From Saccharibacillus sp. O23 (GTDB lineage: Bacteria; Bacillota; Bacilli; Paenibacillales; Paenibacillaceae): a stretch of DNA of 64,000 bases. The stretch covers positions 310,001 to 374,000 of the forward strand of contig NZ_NJDE01000010.1 of assembly GCF_002205895.1 (NCBI RefSeq), written 5' to 3'. The notes below the pieces were generated by a model. That model was not told the origin of the DNA. It searched no databases and was given only the letters and a program-made list of their open reading frames with translations. Positions 53,334-62,039 of this stretch are shown here, in pieces (the first letter of the stretch is position 1; every line of letters begins with the position of its first letter). The translations under genes were made by a program, and so were the position numbers.

Positions 53334-53961
53334 ATACGCGAAAGCCGTCGAAGAGATTCGGGCAAGCGACGAACTCAAGCAATCGATTGTCCGCCGGGCG
53401 CTGTCGGATTCTTCCGTTCCCCGGACTTCGGTCGCGCCGTTCCGCCGCCGAACGGCGATGGTCGCGGTTGCCGCGGCATTCGTACTTCTGTTCGCGATCG
53501 TCGGGCCGTTATGGCTTCGCGGGAACGATTCGGGGCGAGCGCCCGCTTGGTTCGACGGATTCGCGGTGACCGCCTACGCGGCGGACGGCGCGCCGATCAA
53601 CGTCAAACCGAATGCGGAGTTTCCGCTCGGCCGCTATTCGATGTTCATGAGCAGCGTTCCCGGCTTTCCGGTCGCCGTCTCTGCCGAAGGAGCGGATCGC
53701 ATCGAGATTCGCGCCTCGGCAGGAGAGTTGTTATCGTGGAGTCCGTCCGATTCGCGGGTGAGAGGACAAGGCGATCGGATGGACCTCAAGGCCGGGGAGA
53801 CGTTCTACTGGAGCCCTCTAAGAGAAACGGGGTCGTCCGCCGCCGATTCGGCCGAGCTGGAAATGACCGCTTACCGGCAGAACGAGAAGTTGGGAAGCGG
53901 ACGGATCGAAATCAAGGCGGACGACGGCGGCCTGTATATGGCGAAGTGGATCGAAGACTGA
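53323..53961 (+). CDS. Membrane protein, probable anti-sigma factor for the adjacent ECF sigma
   Basis: The 212-residue protein has a cytoplasmic N-terminus of about 45 residues (NEYAKAVEEIRASDELKQSI), one membrane helix (AMVAVAAAFVLLFAIVGPLWL) and an extracellular beta-rich domain. This layout, and coupling to the sigma gene, is that of small membrane anti-sigma factors. It lacks a recognisable zinc-binding (HxxxCxxC) anti-sigma motif, so the assignment rests on position and topology. Confidence 0.75.
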   Translation: MKNEYAKAVEEIRASDELKQSIVRRALSDSSVPRTSVAPFRRRTAMVAVAAAFVLLFAIVGPLWLRGNDSGRAPAWFDGFAVTAYAADGAPINVKPNAEFPLGRYSMFMSSVPGFPVAVSAEGADRIEIRASAGELLSWSPSDSRVRGQGDRMDLKAGETFYWSPLRETGSSAADSAELEMTAYRQNEKLGSGRIEIKADDGGLYMAKWIED

Positions 53962-54024
53962 TAAGGAGAAGCGGGACTGTTTTTCCGAACAGTTCCGCAG
54001 CGTAGCGATCGATAAAAGAGAGCG

Positions 54025-54052
54025 CAAAAAAACCACCGTTTCCGGTGGTTTC
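54025..54052 (-). terminator. Terminator of tRNA-Val
   Basis: AAACCACCG pairs with CGGTGGTTT; on the minus strand it is followed by a run of T. It may also stop the sigma/anti-sigma operon from the other side. Confidence 0.75.
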
Positions 54053-54068
54053 TCTGGCCTTGCTCGTA

Positions 54069-54140
54069 TAGGACGGATGGGGATCGAACCCATGACCCCT
54101 ACCCTGTCAAGATAGTGCTCTCCCGCTGAGCTACCGTCCT
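54069..54140 (-). tRNA. tRNA-Val (anticodon GAC)
   Basis: On the minus strand the acceptor arms AGGACGG/CCGTCCT, D-arm GCTCAGCGGGAGAGC, anticodon stem CTATC/GGTAG with loop TTGACAG and T-loop TTCGATC form a normal 72-base cloverleaf. The anticodon reads GAC (valine). The discriminator is A and CCA is not encoded. Confidence 0.93.
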
Positions 54141-54183
54141 TCATGTGTGCCGTTCGAGCGTTGATCTCTTGTCGACAAGAAAG

Positions 54184-54213
54184 ATCATACCATGAGACCT
54201 AGACGTATAGCAA
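54184..54213 (-). promoter_or_regulatory. Promoter of tRNA-Val
   Basis: On the minus strand TTGCTA (54213-54208), 18 bases, TATGAT (54189-54184), about 44 bases before the tRNA. Confidence 0.65.
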
Positions 54214-54232
54214 GCACTTTGGCGAAAAAACT

Positions 54233-55045
54233 TTAATTTTTTTTCGGAATCCGTTTGCGGTACGTTCCGGGCGTTACGCCGGCCCACGTTTTGAACACTT
54301 GGGTAAAGTGGCTTTGGTCGTTGAACCCGAGCAGCGCGCAGATCTCGGACAAGCCGTATTCTTGAAGTTCGAGCAGCCGTTTCGCTTCTTCGACTTTTTC
54401 CCGGCGAATATAAGCGGAAAGGGACAGGCCGGTTTCTTGTTTGCACAAACGGGACAGGTAAGCGGGGTTCAGTCCTATGGCTCGGCCCACGCGCGCTAGA
54501 GGTAGTTCTTCATACAGATGGTTGAAAATATACTGTCGACAGGCTTCGAACGTGCCGCTGACGGAATGTTCGCGGGCGTCGCGTACGCGCCGGGCGAATT
54601 CGCGGAGCGCGGCCGTGGATAGTTCGTTGACCTCTTCCAGCGTGCGCAGTTCTTCCAGACGCTGAATCAGCAGATCGCTCAGCGTGAAGGCGATCTCCGC
54701 GTTCAGACCGCCTTCGATCGCCGCGCGGGTATAGAGCGTGATGCCGCAGATGGTCAAATTTTTCTGATGGCGGAGCATGCTGCTGCGGGAAAGAATCCCG
54801 AAATCTTCGCGCCGGTTCCAATCGGTCAGGAATTCCGTCAGTTCTTCGTATCTTCCTTCGCGCACGTACCGAAGCATCTTGCGTTCGGCGGGCAGATCGT
54901 GATGCAGCCGTTCGTCCTGACGGCTTTGCGCCAAGCGGAGCAGCAGCTCGCGGTCTTCGAAGAACGCGGCCGGCGGCGAATCGGACGGACGGTTCGGCCG
55001 CTCGTCCGGCGTGCGCTCGTCGTTTTCCGTGTTCGCGTTTTTCAT
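54233..55045 (-). CDS. AraC-family transcriptional regulator
   Basis: The 270-residue protein ends in two helix-turn-helices (LPLARVGRAIGLNPAYLSRL and GLSEICALLGFNDQSHFTQVFK). It has an N-terminal helical domain with HDLPAERKMLRYVREGRYEE, a segment often seen in Paenibacillus AraC regulators of sugar hydrolases. The start is ATG 55045 after GAAAGGAG. It is divergent from the GH3 gene and probably controls it. Confidence 0.87.
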   Translation of the reverse strand: MKNANTENDERTPDERPNRPSDSPPAAFFEDRELLLRLAQSRQDERLHHDLPAERKMLRYVREGRYEELTEFLTDWNRREDFGILSRSSMLRHQKNLTICGITLYTRAAIEGGLNAEIAFTLSDLLIQRLEELRTLEEVNELSTAALREFARRVRDAREHSVSGTFEACRQYIFNHLYEELPLARVGRAIGLNPAYLSRLCKQETGLSLSAYIRREKVEEAKRLLELQEYGLSEICALLGFNDQSHFTQVFKTWAGVTPGTYRKRIPKKN

Positions 55046-55214
55046 GTTTGCCGGCTCCTTTCGTCTTGTTCCCATTTTAGAACGCAAGTACGGAATTTGC
55101 AAAAAAGGTCCGTTTTTTAATAGAATCGCTTCTTGAAAACGCTCTACAATAGGCGCAAGAAGGTCGGGACGACTTCAAGCCGAATCGCCAATACGGAGAG
55201 GAGCATGCATTCAT

Positions 55215-57545
55215 ATGACGCAGCATACGCATACGAACGCCGAAACGAAGATCAAGGAATGGATCGCGCAGATGACGTTGGAGGAGAAAGCGGGGCTCTG
55301 CTCGGGCCGGGATTTCTGGCATACCAAAGGCATCGAACGGCTGGGCATTCCGTCCGTGATGATGACCGACGGCCCGCACGGGCTGCGCAAGCAGGCGGCG
55401 GACGCGGACCATCTGGGGCTGAACGACAGCGTGCCCGCGACCTGCTTTCCTTCGGCGGCGGGCATCGCGTCGTCTTGGGACCGCGATCTGATCCGCGGCA
55501 TGGGCCGGGCGCTCGGCGAAGAATGTCAGGCGGAGAACGTGGCCGTGCTGCTCGGACCGGGAGCCAACATCAAGCGCTCTCCGCTCTGCGGACGCAACTT
55601 CGAATACTTTTCGGAAGATCCGTATTTGTCGTCGGAGATCGCCGCGAGCCATATTCAAGGCGTGCAGAGTCAAGGCGTCGGCACGTCGTTGAAGCATTTT
55701 GCCGTCAATAATCAGGAGCACCGCCGGATGTCGGTAGACGCGATCGCGGACGAACGGACGCTGCGGGAGATCTATCTGGCCAGCTTCGAAGGCGCGGTGA
55801 AGAAAGGGCAGCCGTGGACGGTGATGTGTTCGTACAATCGGGTCAACGGCACGTATGCTTCGGAGAACGAATACCTGCTGAACGATATCTTAAAAGACGA
55901 GTGGGGATTGGAAGGATTCGTGGTCTCCGATTGGGGAGCGGTCAACGAGCGGGCGGAAGGCCTCGCGGCCGGCTTGGAATTGGAGATGCCTTCGAGCGGC
56001 GGGATCGGCGACGGGAAGATCGTGGAAGCGGTCAAGAACGGCAGCCTGCCGGAAGCGAAATTGGACGCGGCGGTCGAACGCATCCTGCGCGTGGTGCTGC
56101 GCGCCGCGGACGAGAAAGTCGAGAACGCGACGTACGACCGCGAAGAACATCATCGTCTGGCGCGCAAAGTCGCTCGCGAGAGCATGGTACTGCTGAAGAA
56201 CGAAGACGGCATCCTGCCGCTGGCGCGTTCGGGCAAGATCGCCGTGATCGGCGAGTTGGCGAGACGTCCGCGTTATCAAGGAGGAGGCAGCTCGCATATC
56301 AAGCCGACCCGTCTCGAGAACATCTACGAAGAGTTCGCCCGAGAAGCGGGCGAAGCGCAGGTGAAGTATGCCGACGGCTACAGCCTCAAAAGCGACGAAA
56401 CGGACGAAGCCAAGATCGCGGAAGCCGTCAAGCTGGCGGGCGAAGCCGAGGTGGCGGTGCTGTTCGCGGGACTGCCGGACGCGTACGAATCGGAAGGATA
56501 CGATCGCGACCATCTGCGTCTGCCGGACAACCAACTGCGCTTGATCGAAGAACTGGCGGCGGCGCAGCGCAATCTGGTCGTCGTGCTCAGCAACGGTTCG
56601 CCGGTGGAGATGCCGTGGCTCGGCGGCGTCAAAGGACTGCTCGAAGCGTATCTCGGCGGCCAAGCGTTGGGCGGCGCGATCGCCGATATTCTGTTCGGCA
56701 ATGTCAGCCCGTCCGGCAAACTGGCCGAGACGTTTCCGGCGCGTCTGGAAGACACGCCGGCGTTCTTGAGTTTCCCGGGAGTCGGAGACCGGGTCGAATA
56801 CCGCGAAGGCATCTATGTCGGCTACCGCTATTACGACAAGAAGAAGATCGAGCCGCTGTTCCCGTTCGGGTTCGGATTGTCTTATACGACGTTCGCTTAT
56901 TCCGATCTGAAATTGAATAAAGCGAAGACGACGGCCGACGCGGGGCTCGAAGTCAGCGTCAAAGTGACCAACACCGGCAGCGTCGCGGGCAAAGAAGCGG
57001 TGCAGCTGTACGTCCGGGACGTCGAGAGTACCGTGGATCGTCCGGATCGCGAATTGAAAGGATTCGAAAAGGTCGAATTGGCGCCGGGCGAAAGCACGAC
57101 CGTGACGTTTGTCCTTGATCGTCGTTCCTTTGCTTACTACGACGTCGAAACAAGCGGTTGGCGCGTGGAAAGCGGCGTGTTCGAACTGGGCGTAGGTTCG
57201 TCTTCGCGCGATATCGCGCTGACCGCCCGAGCGGAAGTCGAAGGCGATGCGCCGATCTTCGAGCCGGTGCACCGCAACTCGCTGGTCGGCGATCTGATGC
57301 GGCCGGGCCGATTGACGCCGGAGAAGAAAGCGATGCTGGAAGATTTCTTGAAAGGCGGGTTGTTTACCGCTCCCGAACCGGACGAGACTCAAGCTTCGTC
57401 CGAGGCGGAAGGCGAAGACGACAGCCATGCCGGATTGATGGAAGCGATGGGGCGTTACCTGCCGCTGAGAGCGGTCGTAGGCTTCGCCGGAGAAGCGGAC
57501 GGAGAGAAGAAGCTGTCGGCGCTGCTGGAGAAGTTGAACAGCTGA
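55215..57545 (+). CDS. GH3-family beta-glucosidase
   Basis: The 776-residue enzyme has the GH3 TIM barrel with [19 protein letters not shown] and nucleophile motif [10 protein letters not shown] (Asp near residue 238). The alpha/beta sandwich and a fibronectin-III-like domain near 590-690 follow. It lacks a signal peptide and so hydrolyses imported or small beta-glucosides such as cellobiose inside the cell. A C-terminal extension with an acidic linker (about 715-735) carries a short helical tail. The ATG follows GAGAGGAGC. Confidence 0.93.
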   Translation: MTQHTHTNAETKIKEWIAQMTLEEKAGLCSGRDFWHTKGIERLGIPSVMMTDGPHGLRKQAADADHLGLNDSVPATCFPSAAGIASSWDRDLIRGMGRALGEECQAENVAVLLGPGANIKRSPLCGRNFEYFSEDPYLSSEIAASHIQGVQSQGVGTSLKHFAVNNQEHRRMSVDAIADERTLREIYLASFEGAVKKGQPWTVMCSYNRVNGTYASENEYLLNDILKDEWGLEGFVVSDWGAVNERAEGLAAGLELEMPSSGGIGDGKIVEAVKNGSLPEAKLDAAVERILRVVLRAADEKVENATYDREEHHRLARKVARESMVLLKNEDGILPLARSGKIAVIGELARRPRYQGGGSSHIKPTRLENIYEEFAREAGEAQVKYADGYSLKSDETDEAKIAEAVKLAGEAEVAVLFAGLPDAYESEGYDRDHLRLPDNQLRLIEELAAAQRNLVVVLSNGSPVEMPWLGGVKGLLEAYLGGQALGGAIADILFGNVSPSGKLAETFPARLEDTPAFLSFPGVGDRVEYREGIYVGYRYYDKKKIEPLFPFGFGLSYTTFAYSDLKLNKAKTTADAGLEVSVKVTNTGSVAGKEAVQLYVRDVESTVDRPDRELKGFEKVELAPGESTTVTFVLDRRSFAYYDVETSGWRVESGVFELGVGSSSRDIALTARAEVEGDAPIFEPVHRNSLVGDLMRPGRLTPEKKAMLEDFLKGGLFTAPEPDETQASSEAEGEDDSHAGLMEAMGRYLPLRAVVGFAGEADGEKKLSALLEKLNS

Positions 57546-57694
57546 ATTCCGGCTCCGATCGAAACTTCTTTTTGTCGGTTCGTCTCTTGCTTTTCTGAGC
57601 GAACAGGATCAGAATCGTGTAATAGAGAGTGAGGGCTTTCGTCCGAGGGCGAACGAACAGCCCCGCGATTCACACGCGAAGGAGGAGATGTCTG

Positions 57695-57961
57695 TTGGAA
57701 CGCATGGGACAGTTTAACCGCCGCCGGGGACTTCGGCGCGAGATTCTGGGCCGCTTGTACGACAGCTGGTTCGAACGCGGAGGCGAGCCGACCATCATGG
57801 GCGGAGACGAGATCAACGGCGAGAACGAGAAGAAGTTGGCTTACCGTTATCTGGCGGAGAAAGGCCTGCTGCGCATGAGTCCTGTGGGCGACGGCAGTTT
57901 CGAAGTCTCGATTACCGTCCAAGGCATTGACCGGATCGAGATGACCGGGGATAACGAGTAA
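57695..57961 (+). CDS. Small winged-helix-like protein of unknown function
   Basis: The 88-residue protein has helices followed by a beta hairpin (EILGRLYDSWFERGGEPTIM, KKLAYRYLAEKGLLRMSPV, SFEVSITVQGIDRIE), the usual pattern of a small winged-helix domain. The TTG at 57695 is preceded by AAGGAGGAG; the track of ATGs further inside would cut off helix one. It stands alone, closed by a terminator. It may be a small DNA-binding protein. Confidence 0.65.
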   Translation: MERMGQFNRRRGLRREILGRLYDSWFERGGEPTIMGGDEINGENEKKLAYRYLAEKGLLRMSPVGDGSFEVSITVQGIDRIEMTGDNE

Positions 57962-58006
57962 CCGGGTACGGGCAAGATCACGTAAAAGAACGGAATCAAG
58001 CAGCAA

Positions 58007-58048
58007 AAAGCCAAGAAGCGGCGAAATCTCGCCGCTTCTTGGCTTTCT
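58007..58048. terminator. Bidirectional terminator
   Basis: An 18-bp perfect stem starting AAAGCCAAGAAGCGGCGA with a four-base loop, between convergent genes. Confidence 0.85.
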
Positions 58049-58092
58049 TCGGTTTATGGGCCGAGCCGAACCGGAGCCGATTCGGATAACGC

Positions 58093-58833
58093 CTAATCGG
58101 ACAGGGCAGCCGAATCCGAAGCGCCGGAAGAAGCTTCGGCGTTCTCTTCTGCGGATTCGAACGCGTAGACCAGCATGCTGGAGTCCGCTTCGAAAGCCCA
58201 GTCGAGATAGACGCCTTTGAGCTTGCGGCCGACGATGGCGGAGACTCGGGACTTTTGGGCCAACTGTCTTTTTTCGACTTTGCGTTTGGCTCGGCGCAGC
58301 GCCTCTTGATGCCCGTCCTCGAGCAGCGCGAGTTCCAAGTCGATCAGCAGACCGCGCCGGACCACCACGAGAAAATCGCGGTCTACCCAGAACGAGTGGA
58401 GTTTTTGAGGTATTTTTTCCACTTGAGCGGTAAGCTTGGCGACCTCGTCATGGATCTCTTCTTTGTGCGTATACGTATCGTCGAGCGCATAATGTTCGTC
58501 TTCGCGCAGGATGACGGAAATGATGCAGGACAGGTCTTCGTCATGCCAATCGTAATAGAAACGCGCGGCGGACAATTCGAATTCGGTTTGGAGCAGATCG
58601 CCCAGTTGAGCCAGCATGTAGCCGACGATCAACTCGCGGGTAGAGCTTAACGCGCCGTACGAATTTTCGGAGATCATCGTTTTGACGGTATCTCCCATAA
58701 AGCCTTCGAGCCGAATGATCAGGCATTTTTCATTGGCGGAAACGCGAACGTTGTCCGGAAGTTTGCCGAAGTTTTGTTGGAACAACGCGGATATGGTTTG
58801 TTCCACGAGCGGCATGATCGGGTCGAGTGTCAC
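58093..58833 (-). CDS. MpsC/DUF2294-family protein, copy 1
   Basis: The 246-residue protein carries two DUF2294/MpsC-like units (residues about 5-110 and 125-225), with LPDNVRVSANEKCLIIRLEG and STRELIVGYMLAQL in the first. In Staphylococcus, MpsC belongs to a sodium-translocating, membrane-potential-generating system, but many Firmicutes encode DUF2294 proteins without the membrane subunits. None are visible here. An acidic, Ala/Ser-rich C-terminal tail follows. The paralogue lies directly upstream. Confidence 0.75.
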   Translation of the reverse strand: MTLDPIMPLVEQTISALFQQNFGKLPDNVRVSANEKCLIIRLEGFMGDTVKTMISENSYGALSSTRELIVGYMLAQLGDLLQTEFELSAARFYYDWHDEDLSCIISVILREDEHYALDDTYTHKEEIHDEVAKLTAQVEKIPQKLHSFWVDRDFLVVVRRGLLIDLELALLEDGHQEALRRAKRKVEKRQLAQKSRVSAIVGRKLKGVYLDWAFEADSSMLVYAFESAEENAEASSGASDSAALSD

Positions 58834-58896
58834 GAAGCAGAACCTCCTTGCAAGGAATTAGGAATGTGAGAGCGGTTCTTGTTTATTCCCCTTGCC

Positions 58897-59601
58897 TCAG
58901 TTTAACCAAGGAAGAGGGGATTTGTCGAACACGTAGACCAATACGCTTCGGTCATGCGGGAACATCCAGTCGAGATAGATGCCTCTGATGCTGCGTTTTA
59001 CGTTCTCGTCGAACGGAAATTCTTCGCGAAATTTCGATTTCTCCACGCGGCGTTTGGACATGCGCAGCACTTCGGAGTGCCCGTCTTCGATCAAAGCTTT
59101 TTCGACCTGAATCAGCGTGCCGTCCCGAATCACGACGAGCAGCTGCGAGTCCAACCAGAACGAATAAATCTTGTCGGGAAACCGCTGAACGTCATACGTC
59201 AAAGCGGCGATGCTGCGATGAATCTTGTCTTGGCCCGCATAAGGACGATTCTCGCGCAGAAACTCCGGTTCTTCGACCAGCATGAAGATCAGGCAGGACA
59301 GATCGTCGTCGTTCCAATCGTAAGCGTGAGCTCCGAGCGGAATCCCGCAGTCGTCGCGCACGTACCGGCACAGTTCGGGCAGCAAATAGCCGACCATCAG
59401 TTCCCGGGTGGATTGCAGCGCGCCGTGAGAAGCTTCGTGAATCAACGACTCGACGATCGGTTGAAGAAAACGTTCCGCGCAGATGATCACGCAGCTGTCG
59501 TTCAGTCGAACGTTTACCCGTGCGGGCGAAATGCCGAAATGTTCGGCGAAGAGTGCCAACGTCTTATAGCGGATCGTATCCGACACGGTATAATTGGACA
59601 T
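58897..59601 (-). CDS. MpsC/DUF2294-family protein, copy 2
   Basis: The 234-residue protein is clearly paralogous to the preceding one along its whole length (ISPARVNVRLNDSCVIICAE, STRELMVGYLLPEL, VEKSKFREEF-type segment). Both have two domain repeats. The two genes run in the same direction 63 bases apart, so they arose by tandem duplication. ATG 59601 follows AAGGAG. Confidence 0.75.
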   Translation of the reverse strand: MSNYTVSDTIRYKTLALFAEHFGISPARVNVRLNDSCVIICAERFLQPIVESLIHEASHGALQSTRELMVGYLLPELCRYVRDDCGIPLGAHAYDWNDDDLSCLIFMLVEEPEFLRENRPYAGQDKIHRSIAALTYDVQRFPDKIYSFWLDSQLLVVIRDGTLIQVEKALIEDGHSEVLRMSKRRVEKSKFREEFPFDENVKRSIRGIYLDWMFPHDRSVLVYVFDKSPLPWLN

Positions 59602-59734
59602 GGAACGGGCTCCTTCTGTATTCAGACTTCGAGTATGAGCAGTGGGAAGGAGTAGAGAACGATCGGTAAAATGTCTACTTACAAATAAACCTGCACGAAG
59701 CTTTGAAACGCGCCGGAAGACTGTCGAGAAAATA

Positions 59735-59799
59735 AAGGCGGCGAGCCCGAACAGCGGGCGAAAGCCGACGTTTCCTTCTGAAGGAAACGTCGGCTTTCG
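59735..59799 (-). terminator. Terminator of the hxlAB operon
   Basis: A nearly perfect 20-bp stem (59759-59778 with 59780-59799) is followed on the minus strand by a second GCCCG/CGGGC hairpin and TTTATTTTC. Confidence 0.65.
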
Positions 59800-59808
59800 A
59801 AGAGCGGT

Positions 59809-60396
59809 CTATTCAAGATTGGCATGACGTCCGTACATCCGTCCGCCGTCGAGTCCGCGGCGCTGCATCAAACGCAGGACGGAAGCATCGAAGAACAGCA
59901 GCAAGGTCTGTTCGAACAGCGATCCCATCGGTTGGATGGTCTCGTAATCGTCGTCTTCCCGGGATTTGGATGCGCCGGGAAGGCGTACGACCAAGGTCGC
60001 CAGCTTCGCCAGCGTCGAATCGGGCTTCAGCGTCACGACGGCGACTTCCGCGCCGAGTTCGCGCGCTTTCTCCGCCATCGGAACCAGCGTGCGGGTCTCG
60101 CCCGAACCGGACGCGATCACCAGCAGATCGCCGGGCCCGATGCCCGGCGTCGTCGTCTCGCCCACCACGTGGGCCGAGCTTCCTCCGTGCATCAAGCGCA
60201 TGGCCAGCGCCCGAGCCATCATGCCGGAACGTCCGGCTCCGGCGGTAAACACGTTCGCCGCGCGGTCCAGCGCTTCGGCGAACGGCTCGGCCTGCGCCGG
60301 ATCGATGCCGCGCACGGCTTCCGCCAGCTCGGCGGCGATCCGCGCCGCGTAATCGGTGGTGCCCGCCGGGGCCGCGTTAAGGCCAAGGCCGCTCAC
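59809..60396 (-). CDS. hxlB: 6-phospho-3-hexuloisomerase
   Basis: The 195-residue SIS-domain protein (TAGAGRSGMMARALAMRLMHG and ASGSGETRTLVPM phosphate-binding loops) converts hexulose 6-phosphate to fructose 6-phosphate, step two of the ribulose monophosphate formaldehyde-fixing pathway. The start is GTG 60396, five bases after the hxlA stop region. It forms an operon with hxlA. Confidence 0.92.
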   Translation of the reverse strand: MSGLGLNAAPAGTTDYAARIAAELAEAVRGIDPAQAEPFAEALDRAANVFTAGAGRSGMMARALAMRLMHGGSSAHVVGETTTPGIGPGDLLVIASGSGETRTLVPMAEKARELGAEVAVVTLKPDSTLAKLATLVVRLPGASKSREDDDYETIQPMGSLFEQTLLLFFDASVLRLMQRRGLDGGRMYGRHANLE

Positions 60397-60400
60397 GGCC

Positions 60401-61051
60401 TTAGACCTGCGCCGCAGCGGCGCCCGCTTCGATCAAGCGGCGCATTTCGGCCGCCACGGCCGCTTTGTCGGCTTGGCCGGCGATGCCGCCGCCGACGATG
60501 ACCAGATCCGGCTGCGCCGCGATCACGCCCGGCAGCGTATCGAGCTTGATGCCGCCGGCTACCGCCGTTTTGGCATTTTTCACGGCCGACTTGATGACTT
60601 GCAGGTCTTCGAACGGGCTTTGTCCTTCCGCTTGCAGATCGTAACCGGTGTGCACGCAGATATAATCCACGCCCAGCGCGTCGACTTGAGCGGCGCGCTC
60701 CGCCAGATTCGGCACGTTGATCATGTCGATCAAGATCTGCGTGCCGTGTTTCTTCGCTTCTTCGACCGCGCCGCGAATCGTCGAATCGTTCGACGCGCCG
60801 AGTACGGTCACGATGCTCGCGCCGGCTTCGGTCGCTTTCATGACTTCGTAGCCGCCCGCGTCCATGACTTTGAGATCGGCCAGCACGTCGAGATGAGGGA
60901 ACGCTTCTTTGAGCGCCTTCACCGCGTGCAGTCCTTCATTGATGACGATCGGCGTGCCGATCTCCACCACGTCGATAAACGATTGAACCTCCGAGACGAT
61001 TTCGATCGCGCCCGGAATGTCGACCAGATCCAGTGCCAATTGCAATTTCAT
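60401..61051 (-). CDS. hxlA: 3-hexulose-6-phosphate synthase
   Basis: The 216-residue orotidine-decarboxylase-fold enzyme (LQLALDLVD, VDVVEIGTP-type segment VVEIGTPIVI, ADLKVMDAG with catalytic Asp/Lys) condenses formaldehyde with ribulose 5-phosphate. With HxlB it detoxifies formaldehyde. The start is ATG 61051 after AAGGAGAG. The regulator HxlR is encoded divergently. Confidence 0.93.
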   Translation of the reverse strand: MKLQLALDLVDIPGAIEIVSEVQSFIDVVEIGTPIVINEGLHAVKALKEAFPHLDVLADLKVMDAGGYEVMKATEAGASIVTVLGASNDSTIRGAVEEAKKHGTQILIDMINVPNLAERAAQVDALGVDYICVHTGYDLQAEGQSPFEDLQVIKSAVKNAKTAVAGGIKLDTLPGVIAAQPDLVIVGGGIAGQADKAAVAAEMRRLIEAGAAAAQV

Positions 61052-61298
61052 ATTTATTCTCTCCTTATCGGTCAAGTTGGATTAGCGGGTGCTCGTTGTT
61101 GCTGCACCTATTGTATGCCGATTTCTCTTTGCGACGGAAGAAGGCACTTTGAAGTGAGGAAGTTACGCCGAGGATACTATTGCGCGGGGCGCGGGTTCGC
61201 GAGAGCCGGTATGAAAAAAAACGTTACTTCCTTTGCAGGGGAGTACGTATCTCTTGTATACTATTGGGACAATCGAATATGGCGAAGGAGGTTGGAAG
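61052..61298. promoter_or_regulatory. Divergent hxlA/hxlR control region
   Basis: For hxlR a promoter TTGCAG (61233-61238), 18 bases, TATACT (61257-61262) is visible. For hxlA a TACAAT box lies near 61109-61114 (minus) without a good -35, as expected for activation by HxlR. I could not identify the direct repeats bound by HxlR. Confidence 0.45.
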
Positions 61299-61700
61299 AT
61301 GGCAAGCGAAGTGAAAGAACGGATCGACCTTCAGGCGATCAACTGCGAGAAAGAATTGACGTTGGCCGTCATCGGGGGCAAGTGGAAACTGATCATCCTC
61401 TGGCATCTCGGCCTCGAAGGCACGAAGCGGTTCAGCGAGCTGAAGAAGCTGATTCCGAATATCACGCAGAAGATGCTGACCAATCAACTGCGCGAACTGG
61501 AAGAAGACCTGCTGGTTCATCGCGAGGTGTACCGCGAAGTGCCGCCCAAAGTCGAATATTCGCTGACCGCGTACGGCGAGAGCTTGATCCCGGTCCTGCG
61601 GATGATGTACGACTGGGGCAAGAAGTACGGCGAAGAAGTCATCTGGAAAACGCCGGATCAAGAAGCCGACCGAATCGTCGAGACAAGCGCGGCCGACTGA
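61299..61700 (+). CDS. hxlR: HxlR-family transcriptional regulator
   Basis: The 133-residue winged-helix protein is a typical Hxl[21 protein letters not shown] with the near-N-terminal Cys that senses formaldehyde in B. subtilis, then [20 protein letters not shown] and [14 protein letters not shown]. The ATG at 61299 follows GAAGGAGG. Divergence from hxlAB and the conserved Cys support a formaldehyde-responsive activator. Confidence 0.93.
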   Translation: MASEVKERIDLQAINCEKELTLAVIGGKWKLIILWHLGLEGTKRFSELKKLIPNITQKMLTNQLRELEEDLLVHREVYREVPPKVEYSLTAYGESLIPVLRMMYDWGKKYGEEVIWKTPDQEADRIVETSAAD

Positions 61701-61713
61701 AAACGCATAAAAC

Positions 61714-61739
61714 GGACGTCCTTTCGGGGGCGTCTTTTT
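61714..61739 (+). terminator. Terminator of hxlR
   Basis: GACG-TCC pairs with GGG-CGTC around TTTCG, followed by TTTTT. Confidence 0.65.
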
Positions 61740-62039
61740 GTCGCGATCCGAGTTGCCGACGGAAACGAAAAACGGTTCGCGCTCGCGATCCTGCTTATCC
61801 CGGACTGCCGGACTTATCGCCTGAGCCTCCCGCCGCGTTGCATTCGCCGCATAGGGGGCTTTTTGCTTATTTTGCCCGAAAATCGTTTCAAGGCAAGAAC
61901 AATCGGACAAAGGTACAAGAGTGTCCAGAACCGAAAAATAAAAACGGTCATTCGGTCATTCTTCGACGCTGCCGACTTGCTTCGTGCAAGAAAGCGTTCG
62001 ACGAACGGCCTTTTTTTCAGACACGAAAGGAGAATGAAC
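61740..62039. other. Leader region of the P450 gene
   Basis: No gene is supported. Small structures are a hairpin CTTGC-TTCGT-GCAAG (61976-61990), a tandem GGTCATTC (61946-61961) and a palindrome CGTTCG-A-CGAACG (61995-62007) that could be an operator. No clear -35/-10 is seen. Confidence 0.4.
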
